DNA of 5,206 bases. Origin: Flavobacteriaceae bacterium. GTDB taxonomy: Bacteria > Bacteroidota > Bacteroidia > Flavobacteriales > Flavobacteriaceae. Made by a program: the position numbers and the translations under genes. Below the pieces are notes generated by a model. That model was not told where the DNA came from, ran no database searches, and saw only the letters and a program-made list of their open reading frames with translations. Each line of letters opens with the position of its first letter. Position 1 is the stretch's first letter. The stretch spans positions 1-5,206 of the forward strand of contig JAUYUF010000082.1 in assembly GCA_030694835.1 (NCBI GenBank), read 5' to 3'. Of this stretch, positions 1 to 5,206 are shown one piece after another.

Positions 1-1849
1 ATATGTCCATGAACTTATCCGCTACGCGCTCCCATGATGTTCTTTCAGCAAGTCTCCTGCAGTTCTGTCCGAGTGCATCGGCACGTTCCCGATCCGAAAG
101 CAAAGTTTCAATGCACCGTGTCAATGCGCTCTGGTCGCTAGGCTTGAATTTAAGGCAGTGCTCCCCCTCAACAAGTTCCTCGAGCCTGTTATCATCAACG
201 CAGATTATGGGCTTCCCCGCAGCAAGCACTCTTTTCATCGCTCCTGAAGCCGATGCTACATACGGCGGCGTCCTGTAATTGAACACAAGCATGTCAGCAG
301 CCGATACCCAGAGGTTTATTTCCTCTTCCGTGAGGTATTCACCAAGCACTATCGTTCCGCTGGACTGGGCTGCCTTTTTCAGGTTGTTTTTCAGGTTCCC
401 GGTATATTCAGTTGCCTCCTTTGTCGCACTGTTCACGCCTGCAGATATCACTATCCTGAAATCAGGTATGGTTGCGTTTATTTTATTTGAGACTTCTATT
501 AATTCTTCCAGTCCCTTGTTCTCGGCAGCAAACCCGAACACGAAAGCTATTTTTATATCCTGGGGGATCTTGAACTTTACTTTTGCCTCATCCTTAGGAA
601 TGGGTTCCCATATCATTGTCCCATGCGGGATGATATATATGGGCTTTTCAACGAATTTCGAGAGCCATGCCTTCTGTACTATCGTGTGAACTATATGCGC
701 ATCGTATTCAGCATCGATGTCCTGAAGGTATTCCATGTACCCTTTGAACGGATCGCGGACTACCGTGTGCCAGATGGCGAATTTCCAGTTTTTCTCATAA
801 GCCGGATTAAGGAGCATACTTGTTTTTTCAAATATCCCGAACTCGATCGATGCTAGGATCAGTGCGTCCTTCGGCACGTTCTGGTTAATGTCCCTGAAAA
901 TACTGACCGGGTACAGTTTCGATATTGCCTGTGAAAGCATATTCGTGTACGTGGCTATACCGCATGCCGTGCCTGGCAGGGTGGACAGGCACGCTATTGA
1001 TGCCGGGAATATGCGGTCTCCCTTGACATTCGCGGGAACCTTTACTTCTTCCTGCACTTCGATGGGACTGTTCTTCCTGATTATGCCTTCCATCTTGACC
1101 TTCGCGGGAACCTTTACTTCTTCCTGCTGCGGTATAACGATCAGTTTCTTCTGCCATATCCTCCATGCACTGTCGTCCGTGCTGACCGGGACATGCATCC
1201 CCATCCCTTCCACTTTCACGAGATCGGGGTAGTGGTAGCTGGATTTCTTCAATGTGATTGCGTTCAGGTAAATGTACTGTATTTCTTCAAGGTGATCAAC
1301 CAGATAGCGCAGTACCGTTACTGGATCCTGTCCGAATGCACTGTTGAACAGGATCAGGTCGTACCTCTTATTGAGACAGTCTTTCCCTTTTTCAAGAGGT
1401 ATGAACCTGAACCCCAGCCCGTACTTTTCAGACATGAATTTCAGGAACTCAAAATATTTCCCCGGTATATCGGCAATCGTGATATCTTTGAAATTCTCCC
1501 TGTCTTTTTCAAGGTGCATCATCCTCAGCGTGAGTGCAACAAGTCCAGTACCGCATCCGTAAATGAGAATACGGGGCTGGGTAAAGTACCCTTCGGCAAT
1601 GTTCGCAAACGTCTGAGGGACATGCTGCCTGTTCTCTTCCATCTCCTGCCCGACTTTCCAGAACAGGTACGCCGAATATTTGTCTGACCTGTAAAAGTCC
1701 CACATGTCCCCCTCCTTTACTCCCCAGGGGAACATGTCCGCTACTGCTTTTTTCAGATACATGTCTTCGTTTAACGATACTGCGACTGATAATATTACAT
1801 TCCCGTAAGGGATTTTCATGAACTCTTCAATGTCCTGGATTATTGTCAT
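1..1849 (-). CDS. Methyltransferase-glycosyltransferase fusion protein (3' end beyond window)
   Basis: The frame is open for 616 codons from ATG at 1849 and has no stop before the left edge, so the C-terminus is missing. An SD (GAGGAA) lies 5 nt before the start. Residues about 75-215 look like a class I SAM-dependent methyltransferase: glycine-rich motif I YGCGTG at 97-102, an acidic residue after strand 2 (ITIAD, D127), and YDLILFN at 163-169. Residues about 240-280 form a charged linker containing an 11-residue repeat. Residues about 281-616 look like a GT-B glycosyltransferase of GT4 type: an N-terminal glycine loop (GTACGIATYT, 293-302), IIPHG at 406-410, GFAAENKG at 439-446, and AAGKPIICVD at 543-552. 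The E-x7-E pair usual before the last motif appears absent (R540 where the second Glu is expected). No signal peptide or membrane segment was seen, so it is probably cytosolic. Fold assignments are fairly secure; donor, acceptor and methylation target are unknown. Confidence 0.9.
   Translation of the reverse strand, partial: MTIIQDIEEFMKIPYGNVILSVAVSLNEDMYLKKAVADMFPWGVKEGDMWDFYRSDKYSAYLFWKVGQEMEENRQHVPQTFANIAEGYFTQPRILIYGCGTGLVALTLRMMHLEKDRENFKDITIADIPGKYFEFLKFMSEKYGLGFRFIPLEKGKDCLNKRYDLILFNSAFGQDPVTVLRYLVDHLEEIQYIYLNAITLKKSSYHYPDLVKVEGMGMHVPVSTDDSAWRIWQKKLIVIPQQEEVKVPAKVKMEGIIRKNSPIEVQEEVKVPANVKGDRIFPASIACLSTLPGTACGIATYTNMLSQAISKLYPVSIFRDINQNVPKDALILASIEFGIFEKTSMLLNPAYEKNWKFAIWHTVVRDPFKGYMEYLQDIDAEYDAHIVHTIVQKAWLSKFVEKPIYIIPHGTMIWEPIPKDEAKVKFKIPQDIKIAFVFGFAAENKGLEELIEVSNKINATIPDFRIVISAGVNSATKEATEYTGNLKNNLKKAAQSSGTIVLGEYLTEEEINLWVSAADMLVFNYRTPPYVASASGAMKRVLAAGKPIICVDDNRLEELVEGEHCLKFKPSDQSALTRCIETLLSDRERADALGQNCRRLAERTSWERVADKFMDI
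1022..1127. repeat. Near-perfect 34-bp direct repeat in the fusion-protein linker
   Basis: Copies lie at 1022-1055 and 1094-1127, offset by 72 bp (exactly 24 codons), and match at 33 of 34 bases. On the coding strand they encode QEEVKVPAKVK (residues 242-252) and QEEVKVPANVK (266-276). The only difference changes Lys to Asn, while every third codon position is the same. The copies are separated by 13 unrelated residues. The repeat sits between the methyltransferase and glycosyltransferase domains, so it probably belongs to a flexible linker. It stays in frame, so it does not disrupt the gene. Confidence 0.9.
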
Positions 1850-1854
1850 TTTGA

Positions 1855-1860
1855 TTCCTC
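1855..1860 (-). promoter_or_regulatory. Ribosome binding site of the methyltransferase-glycosyltransferase gene
   Basis: GAGGAA on the minus strand lies 5 nt before the ATG at 1849, inside the 23-nt gap after the upstream stop codon. It supports this ATG as the start, since this frame carries the whole methyltransferase domain. Confidence 0.7.
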
Positions 1861-1872
1861 TGTTATATATTT

Positions 1873-2247
1873 TTAAATGTCCTTTTTAATTTCCATTGCC
1901 ATCACGATTATTTTGTATTTCGTTTTTTCATAAAGCCGTATGGGATTGTTGTCGCGAAAAGCAGTACCGCATGGCAAATCAATATGAAGAGTACCGCCGC
2001 ACGTATTTAATCCTTCATATACCCGGATGTTCCCGTTCGTTTTCTGGAAAAAATCGAATATGCCGGCGTCTGTCAGTTCCAACTGCTTGAGGGTATTTAT
2101 TGCAGAAGCGTAAACGCCGTTTATCCTGTCAACGGCTTTCTGTGTCTCCCTGTCTATCAGCTCTTGAAGCTCTGCTGTACTTCTCTTAAGTTCCTCATCA
2201 ATATTTTTCTTGATTGTGCTTTCAATTTCGCTTGCTGTTGATTCCAT
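1873..2247 (-). CDS. Unrecognised protein: N-terminal coiled coil plus probable beta domain
   Basis: A 124-residue protein of no family I recognise. Residues about 5-58 are rich in Glu, Lys and regularly spaced Ile/Leu, and should form a long amphipathic helix or coiled coil (for example AELQELIDRETQKAVDRI, 25-42). Residues about 62-124 change character: GNIRVYEG, GGTLHIDLPCG and KTKYKIIVMAMEI look like beta strands of a small C-terminal domain with two cysteines (83 and 93). There is no signal peptide or membrane helix. The ATG is one base after the TAG of the zinc-protein gene, with a weak AGGGG-type SD inside that gene's end, so translation is probably coupled. The stalk-plus-globular layout would suit an oligomeric structural or adaptor protein, but that is inference only. 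Confidence 0.8.
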   Translation of the reverse strand: MESTASEIESTIKKNIDEELKRSTAELQELIDRETQKAVDRINGVYASAINTLKQLELTDAGIFDFFQKTNGNIRVYEGLNTCGGTLHIDLPCGTAFRDNNPIRLYEKTKYKIIVMAMEIKKDI

Positions 2248-2248
2248 A

Positions 2249-2653
2249 CTACCGCCCCTGCTTCTCCTTTATCGCTTTTATCATGCCGTCCATCCCTGCG
2301 TTAATCCTGTCCCGCTCCTCCTTTGCTTTTTCCTGAACATTTTTTATCCTCCTCTTGCGCATGAATACCCATTTCGCCCCGGTCAGTTCTGCGATCTTTT
2401 TATCCGTCTCCCTGTTAAGGGCTATCTTTTTCTTCTGCAGGGGTACCAGCACGTCCAGATCTGCGCGCGGTATCTCCATGATGTTCAGGCTGAACCGGCT
2501 CAGAGAAGCAGATAGTGTCTCAAGGGGCACGTCTCCGTACCTTTCGAAACAGTCCTTACACCGCGCTTCCTCGAAATTCGTATTTACAACCATTTCAATA
2601 TGCGGATGTCTGGTTCCGCATATGCTGCATGTTTCCTCGTCCCTGTATCCCAT
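2249..2653 (-). CDS. Small CxxC...CxxC putative zinc-binding protein with helical tail
   Basis: A 134-residue protein. Four cysteines in two CxxC pairs (C9/C12 in CSIC and C32/C35 in CKDC, 19 residues between pairs) make a likely zinc ribbon or treble-clef site; His16 and His18 lie between the pairs. From about residue 45 the chain is helical and increasingly charged, ending in a basic stretch (KWVFMRKRRIKNVQEKAKEE, about 93-112) likely to form a coiled coil or contact nucleic acid. I prefer ATG 2653 to the in-frame GTG at 2662 because AGGTGA lies 5 nt before the ATG, whereas the GTG falls inside that SD and has none of its own. It begins 16 nt after the preceding gene and ends 1 nt before the next start. 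A zinc role is well supported by spacing; binding of DNA, RNA or protein is not resolved. Confidence 0.82.
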   Translation of the reverse strand: MGYRDEETCSICGTRHPHIEMVVNTNFEEARCKDCFERYGDVPLETLSASLSRFSLNIMEIPRADLDVLVPLQKKKIALNRETDKKIAELTGAKWVFMRKRRIKNVQEKAKEERDRINAGMDGMIKAIKEKQGR

Positions 2654-2658
2654 TGTAA

Positions 2659-2664
2659 TCACCT
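2659..2664 (-). promoter_or_regulatory. Ribosome binding site deciding the zinc-protein start
   Basis: AGGTGA on the minus strand is 5 nt before ATG 2653. The alternative GTG start at 2662 lies within this element, which argues for the ATG and a protein three residues shorter than the longest reading. Confidence 0.6.
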
Positions 2665-2669
2665 GAGTC

Positions 2670-3182
2670 CTACTCTGGTTTTTTCGGTTCAGAATCGCTT
2701 CTATCTATTCCAACTTCTCCGGCGCCGGTATCGTCAGATATTCCCTGTACATCTTTGTCAACCTGTTCTATGTCCGGCTCTTTGCCAGAACCTTCCTCAT
2801 GCCCTGTTGGTTCCTGCTGTGCCTGCTGCCCTTCCTCTGCCTCCTGCTGCTCTGTATCCGGATGCATCTCGGGTAGTGGCGGCATATGGTTCTGCTCCTG
2901 GAACACTCTCGCTATGATGATTTCTATATCCAGGCTGATAACTGCCTGTTCATTAATTCCTTCCTGCTCAGTGGATTTCATCTTGCTTTTCGTCGCTGCA
3001 TCCACCTGCTGCATCTTATTGATTAACCGCCTCAGGTCATCGATGTTCTTTTGTGACAATTCGTATGGATCAATCCCGCGGCTTCTCAATACTATCCTGA
3101 GCTCTGCGACCTTTAAAGTCTTAACCGCATCCCTGTACTCTATCTGTTCCGGGTTTTCAACTGGTTTTTGTTTTTGTTTCAT
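2670..3182 (-). CDS. Unrecognised protein with possible SAP-like segment and acidic Q/E-rich tail
   Basis: A 170-residue protein not recognised as a known family. Residues about 23-57 (LKVAELRIVLRSRGIDPYEL, then a helix with LRRLINKM) have a helix-turn-helix pattern with the LxxxLR..G spacing of SAP-type DNA-binding segments. This resemblance is weak and by eye. Residues about 78-96 (QAVISLDIEIIIARVFQEQ) are the only other ordered-looking part. From residue 100 on the chain is low complexity: proline, then Gln/Glu runs and many Asp/Glu, so it is probably disordered and very acidic. The ATG overlaps the preceding stop by 4 nt (ATGA), and a strong SD (AAGGAGG) lies 7 nt upstream, predicting coupled and efficient translation. 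A scaffold-, chaperone- or DNA-associated role is possible, none proven. Confidence 0.8.
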   Translation of the reverse strand: MKQKQKPVENPEQIEYRDAVKTLKVAELRIVLRSRGIDPYELSQKNIDDLRRLINKMQQVDAATKSKMKSTEQEGINEQAVISLDIEIIIARVFQEQNHMPPLPEMHPDTEQQEAEEGQQAQQEPTGHEEGSGKEPDIEQVDKDVQGISDDTGAGEVGIDRSDSEPKKPE

Positions 3183-3550
3183 GATTGTGCCTCCTTTGTT
3201 GCTATATCAGATTCTTTTTGTGTAAAGTATTTCTTGTACCTGGGATTCTTTTTTAATTTTTCCTCGTCCTCCGCAAGATATAGATCATAATCGTCCATAC
3301 CACTGCCTGTATCTGGTTTGTTCTTGTCTCCGGAATATTTTGCTTTCATAGTTCCGTTCAAAACAAGTCTGAGCATGCTTTCATTTGTTCGTAACTGGTC
3401 AAGCAACTTCAGAGCAAAATACAGAGTATCTTCATCAAGGAATTTGGCTTCCTCCAATACTTCCTTGATCATATCCTTTATTTCTTCTGGGTTCAGCATT
3501 TTTTCTTCTTTCAACGCATCTTTTATATCATCTTCTTTTTCAATTACCAT
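3179..3550 (-). CDS. Unrecognised small acidic helical protein
   Basis: A 123-residue protein not recognised. Residues 1-66 are dominated by amphipathic helix patterns (NPEEIKDMIKEVLEEAKFLD, 20-39, then DTLYFALKLLDQL, 41-53, and a further helix to about 65). A short polar Gly/Asp/Lys linker follows (71-87). The last third is highly charged with aromatic residues (DDYDLYLAEDEEKLKKNPRY, 86-105). It has no cysteine, no signal peptide and no membrane segment. It starts 6 nt after the PEBP stop with GGGAG about 10 nt upstream, and its TGA overlaps the next ATG (ATGA). The gene is distinctly AT-richer than the PEBP gene before it. The helical bundle and acidic tail suggest a protein-interaction role only. 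Confidence 0.8.
   Translation of the reverse strand: MVIEKEDDIKDALKEEKMLNPEEIKDMIKEVLEEAKFLDEDTLYFALKLLDQLRTNESMLRLVLNGTMKAKYSGDKNKPDTGSGMDDYDLYLAEDEEKLKKNPRYKKYFTQKESDIATKEAQS
3190..3196 (-). promoter_or_regulatory. Strong Shine-Dalgarno at the ATGA overlap
   Basis: AAGGAGG on the minus strand, 7 nt before the ATG at 3182. It is the best SD match in the window and lies inside the 3' end of the upstream gene, so the downstream protein may be made in larger amounts than its neighbours. Confidence 0.75.
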
Positions 3551-3556
3551 GGATAT

Positions 3557-4030
3557 TCATCTCCCGTATACTCCCGTCATCTCCCCTTCCGCAATAACAT
3601 GTCCTTCAACCGCTTTTTTAAACCCGGTTTTCGAAACACCGGGCGGCAGGTCAAGTACCCTGTCCAGCGCGTACAGCCTGAACACGTACCTGTGCGTCCC
3701 GCCGCGCGTGGGACACGGACCGCCGTATCCCGGTTTGCCGTAATCGTTATTCCCGTGCGTTCCCATGTGACCGAGCCAGGGATATGAAGTCAGTACCGGG
3801 ATTTTCGGGATCCCTTCAGGCAGTACTTTAATGCGCGGTGAGAGGTTGAACAGCATCCAGTGCACGAACCCGGCCGCGTCCTGATCCTCCATCACCAGTG
3901 CAATACTTATGGCGCGGGACGATACGCCAGCCCATGCGAGCGGCGGGGATATGTCAATACCGTCGCAGGTGTACTTTTCGGGGATCTTGCCGCCTGCGGG
4001 GAATGCCGAGGATTGGATCAGGATTGCCAC
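3557..4030 (-). CDS. YbhB/YbcL-type phosphatidylethanolamine-binding protein (PEBP, Raf kinase inhibitor-like)
   Basis: A complete 157-residue PEBP-fold protein, about the usual length for the bacterial/archaeal YbhB/YbcL group. Conserved elements in order: SSAF (7-10), IPEKYTCDGIDISPPLAW (16-33), the anion-pocket segment DQDAAGFVHW (49-58; usually DPDAP...HW), YGKPGYGGPCPTRGGTHRY (97-115; G104-P105 and H113 in the pocket), FRLYALD (117-123), and an ending GHVIAEGEMTGVYGR. The Pro of DPD is Gln here. The start is GTG at 4030, overlapping the preceding TAG by one base, with GGGG or GAGGAAG elements upstream. There is no signal peptide, so it is cytosolic. Bacterial and archaeal members have no settled biochemical role; the family binds small anionic or phospho-ligands. 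Use of CGC (Arg), ATC (Ile) and CCG codons makes this gene look GC-richer than its neighbours, suggesting separate acquisition. Confidence 0.96.
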   Translation of the reverse strand: MAILIQSSAFPAGGKIPEKYTCDGIDISPPLAWAGVSSRAISIALVMEDQDAAGFVHWMLFNLSPRIKVLPEGIPKIPVLTSYPWLGHMGTHGNNDYGKPGYGGPCPTRGGTHRYVFRLYALDRVLDLPPGVSKTGFKKAVEGHVIAEGEMTGVYGR

Positions 4031-4683
4031 TATGTTTCCCCAGCTTCCTCTACTGGTTTGTTGTCTGACTCACCGATTGCCGTTCCCAGTACATTCGCGG
4101 GCTGCTCCTCTACCCCTGTCTGTTCTTCGGGTTCGATCCTGCTTTTCTCCTTATTCCGCTCCCGCTTCCGCTTTTCCTTTTTCCGCTCTTTATCCGCACC
4201 GCCCTCTTCCCTGGTTTTGCTGGTTTGTATCTCCTTTTTCAGACTTGCCACGGTTTTTTCGAGTGCAGATATCTTTTCTTCGAACTTCAGCTTCTGTGTT
4301 CCTGCACTATCTTCAAGGTCTGTGTATCTGTTTTCAAGTTTGGATATCTTAGATTCAAAATTATGTATGCGACGTGCGGTTTCTCCAACCCCTCTTATTT
4401 CTTTTTTAATACCTTCAATTGTTTCAGCGGTCAGCGTTTTAATTTTATCCAGAGAATTGTGCATCGGGTTTGGATCTTGTTTTAATACGACCTCATCACC
4501 GACATTTTCTTTTTCTATCCAGGATAACCCCGCCCCCTGCTTTATATACATGAAGCCGCCGCCAAGGGATACGTCCAGGATTTCAACAATCTGGCCGTCT
4601 TTTAATATGATTTCGTTTCCGATTATCCGGTCTGGCGCTACCAGCAACCATTGAAAAAACTCTTTTTTTGATATCTTGTACAT
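4030..4683 (-). CDS. Unrecognised coiled-coil protein with N-terminal globular domain and basic-acidic tail
   Basis: A 217-residue protein of no family I recognise. Residues 1-70 look like a compact alpha/beta domain (KKEFFQWLLVAPDRIIGNEI, 6-25, then strands around QIVEILDVSLGGGFMYI). Residues about 78-153 form a long coiled coil with heptad-spaced hydrophobics (ISKLENRYTDLED, 113-125; EEKISALEKTVASLKKEI, 135-152). Residues about 158-182 are almost all Lys/Arg/Glu (KERKKEKRKRERNKEK), followed by an acidic Glu/Pro tail. ATG 4683 is preferred over the in-frame ATG 4722, which would overlap the upstream gene by 26 nt, because GGGAGG stands 7 nt before 4683. The stop overlaps the PEBP GTG by one base. 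The layout suits an elongated oligomeric protein with a disordered, possibly nucleic-acid-touching tail; this is inference. Confidence 0.82.
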   Translation of the reverse strand: MYKISKKEFFQWLLVAPDRIIGNEIILKDGQIVEILDVSLGGGFMYIKQGAGLSWIEKENVGDEVVLKQDPNPMHNSLDKIKTLTAETIEGIKKEIRGVGETARRIHNFESKISKLENRYTDLEDSAGTQKLKFEEKISALEKTVASLKKEIQTSKTREEGGADKERKKEKRKRERNKEKSRIEPEEQTGVEEQPANVLGTAIGESDNKPVEEAGET

Positions 4684-4690
4684 GATTCTT

Positions 4691-4696
4691 CCTCCC
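4691..4696 (-). promoter_or_regulatory. Ribosome binding site deciding the coiled-coil protein start
   Basis: GGGAGG on the minus strand immediately follows the TAA of the upstream gene and is 7 nt before ATG 4683. It makes ATG 4683 a better start than ATG 4722, which lies inside the upstream gene. Confidence 0.72.
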
Positions 4697-5206
4697 TTAT
4701 CCCACGTAATGCACTCCTTCATCAGTTTCGATGAACAGACAGCTTTCCCTGCCCCTTAAATGCCTTTTTTCTTTCGGCGTCTTTTTCACCTGTTCCAGGG
4801 TTTCCTTGAGAGTATCGCCGCCGCGCCATTTCAGACTGTTCACAAGTGCTCTCCACACTTCTTCGCTGTGTTTTTTCAGGTCTGGGCAGACAAGATCCAT
4901 TATCTCCTCAGCCGTTTCCTCGTCATTGACCGTGGGTACGTCTTTGATGTTTAAAAAGTTCAGAAACGTTTTCTTTACGTAATACGGACATGTTGGATCG
5001 CTGTCCATCTTGCTGGCGAGATATGTCCTGAATAAATCAATTTTCTGGATTGAGCATACGGATATAAGCTGCTGGCTCTGGTACTCGTATGCGTCCCATA
5101 CTTTCGGGTCGGGTGACGAGAGAACGTCCCTGAGCAGAACGTAATACCTGTCGATGTACTCCCTGATCATATCGCCGGTGATGAGAGTATCTTCGTTTGC
5201 GGCTTC
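4697..5206 (-). CDS. Unrecognised helical protein, 5' end beyond the window
   Basis: 169 residues are visible, ending in TAA at 4697; the start is probably off the right edge. The first in-window ATG is at 5170, but no SD precedes it (the bases are CACCGGCGAT), and the frame stays open through 12 more codons to the edge (EAANEDTLITGD), so I annotate it as 5' partial. The chain is mostly helical and fairly charged, with aromatic helix faces (REYIDRYYVLLRDVL, 15-29; EEVWRALVNSLKW, 115-127), three cysteines that form no motif, and a basic patch (KKTPKEKRHLRGR, 141-153) before a short possible strand (SCLFIETDEGVHYVG). No signal peptide or membrane segment is seen. I do not recognise the family. 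It lies 13 nt before the coiled-coil gene and probably shares its transcript. Confidence 0.75.
   Translation of the reverse strand, partial: EAANEDTLITGDMIREYIDRYYVLLRDVLSSPDPKVWDAYEYQSQQLISVCSIQKIDLFRTYLASKMDSDPTCPYYVKKTFLNFLNIKDVPTVNDEETAEEIMDLVCPDLKKHSEEVWRALVNSLKWRGGDTLKETLEQVKKTPKEKRHLRGRESCLFIETDEGVHYVG

Noticed and set aside
279..689. Plus-strand open frame of 136 codons, plus others at 3-278 and 1193-1687
   Set aside because: All are antisense to the methyltransferase-glycosyltransferase frame, which has clear domain motifs and no stop for 616 codons.
885..1166. 93-codon minus-strand frame with repeated AGRSKGSRE motif
   Set aside because: It is an out-of-frame reading of the fusion gene; the repeat is simply the 34-bp linker duplication read in another frame.
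1863..1877. AT-rich TTTAAAAATATATAA on the minus strand resembling an archaeal TATA box before the fusion gene
   Set aside because: It overlaps the stop of the preceding gene, lies too near the ATG to leave a normal leader, and an SD is present, so it is more likely an AT-rich gene junction in an operon.
2755..2880. Imperfect short repeats from CTGC/CCTC runs suggesting a tandem array
   Set aside because: They reflect repeated Gln and Glu codons in the acidic tail; unit length and spacing are not regular.
2755..3225. Plus-strand frame rich in Cys and Ser that looks like a metal-binding peptide
   Set aside because: It is the reverse complement of Gln/Glu-rich codons in the real gene; no start signal and no family resemblance.
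3860..4654. 264-codon open frame on the plus strand
   Set aside because: It lies antisense to the coiled-coil and PEBP genes. Its product is Ser/Phe/Pro-rich, as expected when Lys/Glu-rich coding sequence is read backwards, and it has no convincing SD.
4697..5170. ATG at 5170 as the true start of the right-hand gene
   Set aside because: No SD lies upstream and the frame remains open to the window edge, so the gene more likely begins outside. It cannot be fully excluded.

Overview
The window is a compact run of eight protein genes, all on the minus strand (transcribed from high to low coordinates). The left-hand and right-hand genes are both cut by the window edges. Junctions are operon-like: 1-nt and 4-nt overlaps, gaps of 1, 6, 13, 16 and 23 nt, and Shine-Dalgarno sequences before most starts. 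There is no room for an obvious internal promoter or terminator, and no stretch over 300 bases lacks a gene. I saw no RNA gene, CRISPR array, insertion sequence or origin.

In order of transcription: (1) 4697-5206, the 3' part of an unrecognised, apparently helical protein; (2) 4030-4683, an N-terminal globular domain followed by a coiled coil and a strongly basic then acidic tail; (3) 3557-4030, a confident YbhB/YbcL-type phosphatidylethanolamine-binding protein (PEBP), visibly GC-richer than its neighbours; (4) 3179-3550, a small acidic helical protein; (5) 2670-3182, a helical protein with a possible SAP-like N-terminal segment and a Q/E-rich acidic tail; (6) 2249-2653, a small CxxC...CxxC putative zinc protein with a charged helical tail; (7) 1873-2247, a coiled coil followed by a probable beta domain; (8) 1-1849, a large two-domain enzyme with a class I SAM-dependent methyltransferase joined to a GT-B (GT4-like) glycosyltransferase. 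Gene 8 is open at the left edge after 616 codons.

The dense one-strand packing, short unrecognised charged or coiled-coil proteins and mosaic base composition suggest an accessory element such as a large phage, archaeal virus, plasmid or genomic island. No hallmark gene (terminase, portal, capsid, integrase, replication protein) is visible, so this is inference. SD-led starts fit bacteria or many archaea. The last gene favours AGG (Arg) and ATA (Ile) codons, seen in many archaea and in some bacteria and their viruses, which does not fix the host.

The best candidate for something new is the methyltransferase-glycosyltransferase fusion, whose inter-domain linker holds an almost perfect 34-bp direct duplication, at the end of an operon of unrecognised coiled-coil and zinc proteins. 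A cell-surface, virion or small-molecule glycan modification role is plausible but not shown by the sequence.
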